A DNA stretch of 7,132 nucleotides from Alcaligenaceae bacterium (GTDB lineage: Bacteria; Pseudomonadota; Gammaproteobacteria; Burkholderiales; Burkholderiaceae_B): positions 1 through 7,132 of the forward strand of contig CANCRX010000126.1 of NCBI GenBank assembly GCA_947380655.1, read 5' to 3'. Each line of letters begins with the position of its first letter. Within the stretch, counting starts at the first letter, position 1. The notes under the pieces were generated by a model, which worked only from the letters and a program-made list of their open reading frames with translations, was not told where the DNA came from and made no database searches. Below are positions 1 through 6,013 of this stretch, piece by piece. Position numbers and translations under genes: made by a program.

Positions 1-62
1 GGGATCAAGTCGCTGAAAAGTACGAATCGCTCTATATGGATTGCATTGCTCAGCGCAAATAA
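1..62 (+). CDS. 3' end of a CDS cut by the window edge, possibly a glycosyltransferase
   Basis: An open frame using positions 3-5, 6-8 and so on runs from the window edge to a TAA at 60-62. It gives the C-terminal tail DQVAEKYESLYMDCIAQRK. The short amphipathic helix of the type VAxKYExLY is what often closes GT-B glycosyltransferases of families 1 and 4, where a final helix packs back on the fold. The envelope-gene neighbourhood fits that reading. Only 19 residues are visible, so the product is a guess; the main support for a real gene is the residue pattern and the way the minus-strand gene stops 22 nt further on, giving a normal convergent end. No terminator hairpin is visible in the gap. 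Confidence 0.4.
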   Translation, partial: DQVAEKYESLYMDCIAQRK

Positions 63-84
63 TCGCTCATTCATTGGCGTGCAA

Positions 85-852
85 CTAGATCCAGCCGCGA
101 ATCCAGTAGCCTAGTAAGCCGAAATACTCTTTGAGGATCGTGCGACTCGCCTCAAGACTGCGCGTATGTGGCAACCACAGATCAAGAATGTAATCATCTG
201 GCGGCACGATTTGTGGTGCGACCCCGGCGGGGATGGCTGGCATATTGAGCCTTTGAAAGGTCGCCAGTGCACGTGGCATATGCAGTGCTGAGGTCACAAG
301 TAATAACTTTGAATGTGGAAGATTTTTCAACAAACGTTCAGTGAACAGTGCATTTTCATACGTATTTCGACTTTCTTTTTCCAGCACAATAGCTTGGTCT
401 GGTACGCCTTTTTGCCGTAAAACTTTTGCCATTCCTTGTGCTTCGCTGACGCGTCCTTCATAAGCGCCACCGGTTACTAGAATTTTGGGCGCACGGCCTG
501 CAAAATAAAGCGCTGCCGCACGATCTATCCTGTCAGTCGCTGTTGCACGGTTATAAGGCTCAAACCAATTAGAGCGGTTCGCTTGGGTATTGCCTCCCAA
601 AACCACGATGTAATCTGCTAGCTCGACTGACTCAGGTGTTTGATACGGATAGCGAGATTCGAGCCGACCGCCCAAAAATAGAGTTGTGGCGGGTAGGGAC
701 CAGATCAGCACCCAAATCAGTCCCGCAAGGGTCAGGCTAATCGCAGTGCGTTTCTGCTGGAACAGTGCCGCGATGACCGCGCACACCAGCACAATCATGC
801 ACAGGCTGGGCGGATAGAGCAGCAGATTGGAAAAAGGTATCTGATAGAACAA
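85..852 (-). CDS. DUF218 (SanA/ElyC/YdcF-like) inner-membrane protein
   Basis: A 255-residue protein with two N-terminal hydrophobic segments (about residues 8-31 and 36-60), then a DUF218 domain from about residue 79 to 240. Visible family motifs are DYIVVLGGN at 80-88, the TDRIDRA...KILVTGG stretch at 106-128, the ESRNTYENA motif at 160-168 and LLLVTSALHMPRA at 183-195 (H191, R194). Two helices followed by DUF218 is the layout of the ElyC-type branch, which in E. coli is linked to peptidoglycan and lipid-carrier metabolism; SanA relatives affect the envelope barrier. The biochemical reaction is not established, so no symbol is given. The start is a TTG (852-850). It is the only usual start codon between an in-frame upstream stop and Met19 (798-796), and it keeps the first membrane helix. 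It lies 7 nt after the stop of the upstream glycosyltransferase and has no clear Shine-Dalgarno, which suggests translational coupling in a two-gene operon. Confidence 0.85.
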   Translation of the reverse strand: MFYQIPFSNLLLYPPSLCMIVLVCAVIAALFQQKRTAISLTLAGLIWVLIWSLPATTLFLGGRLESRYPYQTPESVELADYIVVLGGNTQANRSNWFEPYNRATATDRIDRAAALYFAGRAPKILVTGGAYEGRVSEAQGMAKVLRQKGVPDQAIVLEKESRNTYENALFTERLLKNLPHSKLLLVTSALHMPRALATFQRLNMPAIPAGVAPQIVPPDDYILDLWLPHTRSLEASRTILKEYFGLLGYWIRGWI

Positions 853-859
853 TGTTCGA

Positions 860-1861
860 TTATTTTTGGATACTGACTAATTGCTGCACACGCTCAATCA
901 CGTCTTGCAGTGCAGGCCAGTGTCCATTTTGCCCCAAATTCACTGAATGTGGTGTCCAGGGACCTGTTCTCTGTGGGTCTGTGACACCAAACAGGGTTAA
1001 TTGATTAGCGCCTGCTGCGGCACAGATATGTGATACGCCTGAGTCATTGCAGATCACGAGCTTAGCTTGACGGGTCAGGGCGGCAAAAGGACCTAAACCG
1101 AGTGGTGCAATGAGTTGTGCGGTGGGGGCGGCCACAAGCGCTGCAACTTGTTCAGCGGGTGGCGGGCACATGATGACGGGTAAACCTAAGCCTTGCAGGT
1201 GTCGGGTCAATGCATCAAAGTGCGGCCAGACTTTTATTTGCCCTTTGTGCAAACCGATTGCTGTGGGAGCAATCAATACAAAGGAGCCCTCTGTCAGACC
1301 CGCGTGATCGATTGCCTGGTTTGCCAGCTGTTGCTGTTGGGGCGTTAAAGGCAAAGCCAGGTTGGCGGGAATTTCCTGAGCTTCCTTAATCACTTTCCAG
1401 TCTTTTAAGGCCTGTTCGGACAGATTGAACCAGGATTGTGCGGCGTGGGGTCTTGGTTGAGGTTTTTTAAATGCCCAACTAAGAAGCAGACTGCGCCCAT
1501 CATCTTTGTATCCTGCGCTAACCAAGCCAGCTAATTTGAACAGCAGCGCGCTTGAGAGCGAGTCTGGCAGTAATAGTGCCTTGTTATATTTTGGATGTGC
1601 TTGATGCCATGCCCTGAGTGTTTTTAAATCTTTCGCGAATTTGCCCGTGACAGGAATAAAACTATCAATATCCATGCCCGCCAAGAGATCCTTTGCCCAA
1701 GGTCTTGCACAGATAGAGATTTCTATACCAAGAGACTGAAGTCGGGCAATGACAGGCAGGCACATGCACACATCCCCCACCCAGTTAGGCAGGCGAATCA
1801 GGATAGGTTCTGGAGCGGGAGATGGTTGCTGAGTAGTCATTAGACCGAAAGAATACGACAT
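860..1861 (-). CDS. Glycosyltransferase family 9 (LPS heptosyltransferase-like)
   Basis: A 333-residue cytoplasmic or membrane-associated GT-B enzyme. The N-terminal strand and loop ILIRLPNWVGDVCMCLPV (residues 20-37) match the heptosyltransferase motif (xxWVGDxxxxxP) whose Asp, here D30, is the proposed catalytic base in WaaC and WaaF. The C-terminal domain carries LIAPTAIGLHKGQIKVWP (196-213) and the donor-binding CNDSGVSHICAAAG (271-284), followed by LFGVTDPQRTGPW. Length is typical of the family (about 320-350). WaaF/RfaF-like is the closest resemblance, but the exact sugar cannot be read from sequence, and other family 9 members transfer different sugars. The ATG at 1861-1859 is preferred over Met8 (1840-1838) because a GGGAG lies upstream of the first and nothing comparable precedes the second. 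It is the first gene of an apparent operon with the DUF218 gene and is divergent from msbA, in keeping with LPS core assembly. Confidence 0.88.
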   Translation of the reverse strand: MSYSFGLMTTQQPSPAPEPILIRLPNWVGDVCMCLPVIARLQSLGIEISICARPWAKDLLAGMDIDSFIPVTGKFAKDLKTLRAWHQAHPKYNKALLLPDSLSSALLFKLAGLVSAGYKDDGRSLLLSWAFKKPQPRPHAAQSWFNLSEQALKDWKVIKEAQEIPANLALPLTPQQQQLANQAIDHAGLTEGSFVLIAPTAIGLHKGQIKVWPHFDALTRHLQGLGLPVIMCPPPAEQVAALVAAPTAQLIAPLGLGPFAALTRQAKLVICNDSGVSHICAAAGANQLTLFGVTDPQRTGPWTPHSVNLGQNGHWPALQDVIERVQQLVSIQK

Positions 1862-1871
1862 CCTCGGGGTT

Positions 1872-1876
1872 CTCCC
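1872..1876 (-). promoter_or_regulatory. Candidate ribosome binding site of the family 9 glycosyltransferase
   Basis: On the minus strand GGGAG lies 10 nt before the ATG at 1861-1859, slightly long spacing. A second purine run, GAGG, abuts the ATG and is too close to serve it. Met8 has no such signal, so this site favours the upstream start. Confidence 0.4.
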
Positions 1877-1899
1877 AAGTCCTGAGGGCGCTCAAGGGG

Positions 1900-1905
1900 T
1901 AAAAT
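1900..1905 (+). promoter_or_regulatory. Candidate -10 element for msbA
   Basis: TAAAAT, preceded by GGGG, matches the sigma-70 -10 consensus at 5 of 6 positions and lies in the short gap between the divergent glycosyltransferase and msbA. No convincing -35 hexamer is seen 16-18 nt upstream (sequence around 1876-1883 is AAGTCC-like), so this would be a weak or activator-dependent promoter. A start point near 1912 would leave only about 5 nt before the TTG at 1917 but a leader of about 56 nt before the ATG at 1968, which favours the latter as start codon. Confidence 0.35.
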
Positions 1906-1967
1906 TCCTGCTTCCTTTGATCTCGAGCCCGACTTTGAATTCGTCACAAAGCAACTCCCAAGCGACC

Positions 1968-3710
1968 ATGTCGCCCTTGAATCTGAATCTCTGGCATCGC
2001 ATTTACTCGCGTGTTGGTTCCTACTGGAAAGGTTTGGCACTGGCTGTTTTGTTCATGGCTGGTGCAGCCGCGACCCAGCCTACTTTGGCAGTGGCGATGA
2101 AGCCACTGTTAGACGAGGGGTTTTCGGGCGCAAAACCAGAATATGTCTGGCAGGTGCCTTTGGCGATTATTACCCTGATCTTTTTACGCGGTGTATGTAA
2201 CTTTTTTAGCGATTATCTACTCGCTTGGGTGGCCAATAACGTTTTGCTGGGTGTGCGTGGCGAAATGTTTGACAAGCTGCTGACCATGCCTGACAGTGAG
2301 TTTAAAAAGGGTGATACCGGCCGATTGCTGAACCGCTTTACCGTCGATGCGGGATACATGACGGGTTATGCAACCGATGTCCTGACCGTGTTGGTTCGCG
2401 AGTCGCTGGTTGTACTGGCGATGATTATTGTGCTGCTCTATATGTCATGGGAGCTGACATTAATTATTTTAGTGACCATGCCAATCTCGGTTTTGATTTC
2501 CCGCTCTTTCATCAAGCGTCTGCGCCGTATTAACCGAGACATGGTCAATATGAATGCTGAGCTCACTCGCGTTGTAGGCGAGGGGATTGATGGGCAGCGG
2601 GTCATCAAACTGTTTGATGGCTATGCGTTCGAACGTAAGCGCTTTTCTTATGTCAGCGGTCGTCTGCGTCGTTTCGATATGCGCGCAGCGACGGCTGATG
2701 CTGCGATGACACCGATTACTCAGGTTGTGACGGCCTTTGCTGTGGCTTCGGTGATTGCTGTAGCCTTGAACCAGGCGAACGCGGGTACGCTGACAGTTGG
2801 CAGTTTTGCTGCGTTCATGGCGGCACTTGCCCAGATTTTTGATCCGATCAAGCGCCTGACTAAAGTCGCCGGACGTATGCAAAAAATGTTGGTTTCGGCA
2901 GAAAGCGTCTTTATCCTGATTGATCAGCCATCAGAGACTGAACTCGGTTCTGCAAAACTGCCGGGACGTGCGCAGGGACGCGTACAGTTCAGTGGCGTCT
3001 CGCATCGCTTTGCCGATGGTGAGGTCGATACGCTGAATCAGGTATCCATTCATGCGGAACCCGGTCAGACCGTTGCATTGGTTGGCCGCTCCGGAAGCGG
3101 TAAGACCACGCTAGTCAATATGTTGCCCAGGTTTGTTTCACCCACGGACGGCACTGTACTGATCGATGGCCATGATATCCAGATGCTGTCGCTCAAAAAT
3201 TTGCGCGAACAATTGTCCTTGGTCAGTCAGGACGTCGTGTTGTTTGATGACACGATTGCGGTCAACGTTGGCTATGGTGCGTTGCATGATGCCTCAGAGG
3301 ATGAAATCCGTCGCGCGTTGAAAGCCGCCAATCTGCTTGAGTTCGTAGATAGTTTGCCGTTGGGACTACAAACGCAGGTCGGTGAGAATGCAACCAGACT
3401 TTCTGGTGGGCAGCGACAGCGTCTGGCTATTGCTCGGGCACTGATTAAAGACGCACCCATACTGATTCTCGATGAGGCCACCTCTGCTCTGGATAATGAG
3501 TCAGAGCGTCAGGTGCAGGCTTCGCTGGAAATTTTGATGCAGGGTCGTACGACTCTGGTTATTGCTCATCGACTCTCAACAATCCTGAATGCAGACAAAA
3601 TTATCGTCATGGATCATGGCCGTGTAGTTGAGCAGGGTTCGCACGCGGAATTGCTGGCTCTCGGTGGTGCATATTCCGCGTTGTACCAAATGCAGTTTCG
3701 CGATGAATAA
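1968..3710 (+). CDS. msbA: Lipid A export ATP-binding/permease protein MsbA
   Basis: A homodimeric ABC half-transporter that flips lipid A-core across the inner membrane. With the ATG at 1968 it has 580 residues, against 582 in E. coli. The N-terminal transmembrane domain shows six hydrophobic segments (roughly residues 20-42, 60-85, 134-156, 159-178, 246-268, 276-297) and the MKPLLDEGF motif typical of MsbA after TM1. The nucleotide-binding domain has Walker A GRSGSGKT at 373-380 (K379), Q-loop Q421 in VSQDVVLFDDT, signature LSGGQ at 478-482, Walker B ILILDE at 498-503 and H-loop H534; all are intact. It ends in MQFRDE, close to the MsbA C-terminus MQFGQ. An in-frame TTG at 1917 would add 17 Ser/Asn-rich residues; neither start has a clear Shine-Dalgarno. 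ATG is chosen because it places the first Trp at residue 9, matching Trp10 of E. coli MsbA. It diverges from the family 9 glycosyltransferase and ends 1 nt from the katG stop. Confidence 0.93.
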   Translation: MSPLNLNLWHRIYSRVGSYWKGLALAVLFMAGAAATQPTLAVAMKPLLDEGFSGAKPEYVWQVPLAIITLIFLRGVCNFFSDYLLAWVANNVLLGVRGEMFDKLLTMPDSEFKKGDTGRLLNRFTVDAGYMTGYATDVLTVLVRESLVVLAMIIVLLYMSWELTLIILVTMPISVLISRSFIKRLRRINRDMVNMNAELTRVVGEGIDGQRVIKLFDGYAFERKRFSYVSGRLRRFDMRAATADAAMTPITQVVTAFAVASVIAVALNQANAGTLTVGSFAAFMAALAQIFDPIKRLTKVAGRMQKMLVSAESVFILIDQPSETELGSAKLPGRAQGRVQFSGVSHRFADGEVDTLNQVSIHAEPGQTVALVGRSGSGKTTLVNMLPRFVSPTDGTVLIDGHDIQMLSLKNLREQLSLVSQDVVLFDDTIAVNVGYGALHDASEDEIRRALKAANLLEFVDSLPLGLQTQVGENATRLSGGQRQRLAIARALIKDAPILILDEATSALDNESERQVQASLEILMQGRTTLVIAHRLSTILNADKIIVMDHGRVVEQGSHAELLALGGAYSALYQMQFRDE

Positions 3711-3742
3711 ATTACTTAAGATCAAAGCGATCTAGATTCATC
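3702..3742. repeat. Interrupted inverted repeat across the msbA/katG stop-codon junction
   Basis: GATGAAT (3702-3708) is the exact reverse complement of ATTCATC (3736-3742). Inside lies a second perfect 5-bp stem, AGATC (3719-3723) and GATCT (3729-3733), around the loop AAAGC. The structure spans both convergent stop codons. The stems are AT-rich and no T tract follows on either strand, so it does not look like a standard intrinsic terminator. It may be chance, since both arms are coding. Confidence 0.4.
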
Positions 3743-5907
3743 ACCTTATTCCATGCTGCAACGAAGTCATTGATAAAGACTTCTTGTGAATCGCTGCAGG
3801 CATAAACCTCAGCGATTGCGCGAAGCTGTGAATTTGAACCAAACACCAGATCGACCGTTGTCCCGGTCCATTTGAGTGCTTGGGTTTGACGATCACGCCC
3901 CTCCAATACTCCCTTGTCGGTTGCTGATGTTTGCCAGGCGGTTCTCATGTCTAACAGATTGACAAAAAAGTCATTGCTGAGTGTGCCAGGGCGCGTGGTG
4001 AATACCCCATGATTTGAGTGGTCAGCATTAGCGTTGAGTGCGCGTAGGCCACCAATCAATACCGTCATTTCAGGCGCCGTCAGGGTTAAAAGATTTGCCC
4101 GATCCAGAAGCAATTCCGTTGCTATGTCAACGTGGGCTGGATTGAGGAAGTTGCGAAAACCATCAGAGGTTTGCTCCAGCACCGCAAACGATGCAACATC
4201 GGTTTGCTCTTGTGTAGCATCCATGCGTCCTGGCGAGAAGGGCACATGAATTGCGTATCCTGCGAGCCCGGCGGCGTGCTCTATTGCGGCACATCCACCC
4301 AGCACAATTAGATCCGCCAGAGAGACTTTCTTGCCACCAGATTGTGCTGCGTTAAAGTCTTTTTGGATCGACTCCAGCACCGGTATGATTTTGCTGAGCG
4401 CTGCGGGCTGATTGATTGCCCAATTTTTTTGCGGCGCAAGTCGCAGGCGCGCACCATTGGCGCCACCACGCTTGTCGCTGCCACGAAAGCTTGCAGCAGA
4501 TGACCAGGCTGTTAGGACGAGTTGAGATGTGGTGAGCCCGGAGGATAGAATTTTTGCTTTCAGTTCTGCGATGTCTTGTTGAGCGATCAGAGGATGATCC
4601 AGGGCAGGGATTGGATCCTGCCAGATTAGTGTCTCTTTTGGAACCAGTGGTCCCAGATACCTGGAAACAGGACCCATGTCACGATGGGTCAGTTTGTACC
4701 AGGCCTTTGCAAATGCGTCAGCGAGAGCCTGAGGATTCTCCATGTAATGTCTGGAAATTTTTTCATAGACAGGGTCCATCCTTAATGCCAGGTCTGCAGT
4801 CGTCATCATTGGCGCATGACGCATGGAGGCGTCATGTGCATCGGGAACGGTATTTTTTGCTGAGGGATCTTTGGGTGTCCACTGATGTGCACCCGCAGGA
4901 CTTTGCGTTAACTCCCACTCATAGCCAAACAGATTCTCAAAGTAGTTGTTATCCCACTGGATTGGGTTTTTAGTCCAAGCGCCTTCGATACCGCTGCTGA
5001 TCGTGTCTACGCCATGTCCACTGCCAAAGCTGTTTTTCCAACCAAGACCTTGCTCATTGATTGGCGCACCTTCAGGTGCAGGCCCAACATATTTCCCAGG
5101 ATCGGCGGCACCATGGCATTTCCCAAACGTATGACCGCCTGCGACCAGGGCGACAGTTTCTTCGTCATTCATGGCCATGCGGGCGAAGGTTTCGCGAATA
5201 TCGCGCCCTGAGGCAACCGGATCTGGTTTTCCGTTCGGACCTTCAGGGTTGACATAAATCAGCCCCATTTGTACTGCAGCGAGCGGATTTTCGAGTTTGC
5301 GATCGCCTGAATAACGTTTATCGCCTAGCCAGGTTGATTCTGGTCCCCAGTATGTTTCTTCTGGTTCCCAGATATCTTCTCGTCCGCCGGCAAAACCAAA
5401 GGTTTTAAAGCCCATCGACTCCAGCGCTACGTTCCCCGTCAAAATAATCAGGTCTGCCCAGGAAATTTTGCGACCGTATTTTTGTTTGATTGGCCAGATC
5501 AGGCGACGCGCTTTATCCAGACTCACGTTATCGGGCCAGCTATTGAGTGGCGCAAAACGTTGCGCACCAGAACCCGCACCCCCCCGACCGTCTGCGATAC
5601 GATAGGTACCCGCACTGTGCCAGGCCATACGGATAAAAAATGGGCCATAGTGACCATAATCGGCAGGCCACCAGTCTTGTGAGTCGGTCATCAACGCGTG
5701 AAGGTCTTGAATGACGGCATTCAAATCGAGTGTATTGAACTCTTCTGCGTAATTAAAGGTTTTCTCCATTGGATTAGGCAGTGGAGAGTTTTGATTCAGG
5801 ATTTTCAGGTTGAGCTGATTTGGCCACCAGTTGGCGTTGGCTTGGGCGCCTGCCTGCATGTTTTGTTTGGCGGCACCAGAAAAAGGGCATTTGGATTCGG
5901 TCGTCAT
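3712..5907 (-). CDS. katG: Bifunctional catalase-peroxidase KatG
   Basis: A 731-residue cytosolic haem enzyme that removes hydrogen peroxide by catalase and peroxidase activity. It has the usual duplicated class I peroxidase layout: an N-terminal haem domain (about 50-420) and a degenerate C-terminal domain (about 430-731). Distal residues R93, W96 and H97 sit in FIRMAWHSAGTYR; proximal His is H259 in VAGGHTFGKCHG; W311 follows. The Met-Tyr-Trp cross-link needed for catalase activity is complete: W96, Y218 (GLIYVNPEGP) and M244 (ARMAMNDEE), equivalent to W107, Y229 and M255 of the Mycobacterium tuberculosis enzyme. No signal peptide. The ATG at 5907-5905 has an AAAGGA Shine-Dalgarno 6 nt upstream, and the N-terminus (MTTESKCPFSG) is typical. 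It lies downstream of rng on the same strand across a 106-nt spacer and is probably transcribed from its own promoter there. It is often under OxyR control in relatives, but no OxyR gene or clear OxyR site is seen here. Confidence 0.98.
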   Translation of the reverse strand: MTTESKCPFSGAAKQNMQAGAQANANWWPNQLNLKILNQNSPLPNPMEKTFNYAEEFNTLDLNAVIQDLHALMTDSQDWWPADYGHYGPFFIRMAWHSAGTYRIADGRGGAGSGAQRFAPLNSWPDNVSLDKARRLIWPIKQKYGRKISWADLIILTGNVALESMGFKTFGFAGGREDIWEPEETYWGPESTWLGDKRYSGDRKLENPLAAVQMGLIYVNPEGPNGKPDPVASGRDIRETFARMAMNDEETVALVAGGHTFGKCHGAADPGKYVGPAPEGAPINEQGLGWKNSFGSGHGVDTISSGIEGAWTKNPIQWDNNYFENLFGYEWELTQSPAGAHQWTPKDPSAKNTVPDAHDASMRHAPMMTTADLALRMDPVYEKISRHYMENPQALADAFAKAWYKLTHRDMGPVSRYLGPLVPKETLIWQDPIPALDHPLIAQQDIAELKAKILSSGLTTSQLVLTAWSSAASFRGSDKRGGANGARLRLAPQKNWAINQPAALSKIIPVLESIQKDFNAAQSGGKKVSLADLIVLGGCAAIEHAAGLAGYAIHVPFSPGRMDATQEQTDVASFAVLEQTSDGFRNFLNPAHVDIATELLLDRANLLTLTAPEMTVLIGGLRALNANADHSNHGVFTTRPGTLSNDFFVNLLDMRTAWQTSATDKGVLEGRDRQTQALKWTGTTVDLVFGSNSQLRAIAEVYACSDSQEVFINDFVAAWNKVMNLDRFDLK

Positions 5908-5913
5908 GATTTG

Positions 5914-5919
5914 TCCTTT
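5914..5919 (-). promoter_or_regulatory. Ribosome binding site of katG
   Basis: On the minus strand AAAGGA lies 6 nt before the katG ATG. It is the clearest Shine-Dalgarno in the window and fixes the katG start. Confidence 0.75.
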
Positions 5920-6013
5920 GTTAGTACAAATTGCGCTATTGGGTTGGACTGAAATCGAATGTGGTTTTAATTAAATTTGCAAGTTTCGCTAAGTGTGGAA
6001 GTTACGTTCATTT
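5920..6013 (-). promoter_or_regulatory. AT-rich rng-katG spacer, likely holding the katG promoter
   Basis: This is the larger of the two noncoding gaps between full genes. It contains the perfect 10-bp palindrome TTTAATTAAA (5966-5975); read on the minus strand it supplies TTTAAT, matching 5 of 6 bases of a -10 element, at plus-strand 5975-5970. No good -35 is found at the right spacing; TTGCAA (on the minus strand, just upstream) overlaps too closely to serve it. No rng terminator hairpin with a T tract is seen, so rng transcripts may read into katG. A full OxyR motif (ATAG-N7-CTAT repeated) is absent. The presence of a promoter is inferred from position and base composition. Confidence 0.35.

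Noticed and set aside
63..84. Possible terminator between the left partial gene and the DUF218 gene
   Set aside because: Only a 3-bp CGC/GCG stem can be drawn and no T tract follows.
2469..2882. 137-codon open frame on the minus strand inside msbA
   Set aside because: Antisense to the MsbA transmembrane domain, with a His/Arg/Ser-rich translation and no recognisable motif.
4554..4973. 139-codon open frame on the plus strand inside katG
   Set aside because: It is antisense to a strongly conserved KatG region, its translation shows no domain or plausible protein composition, and no ribosome binding site supports it.
5920..5945. Possible OxyR site (TTAG...CTAT) before katG
   Set aside because: The half-sites are separated by 11 nt instead of 7, the first is imperfect, and the second tandem pair is missing.
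5698..5952. Plus-strand open frame running through the katG start and upstream region
   Set aside because: It mostly mirrors the katG N-terminus, and the translation resembles no protein family.
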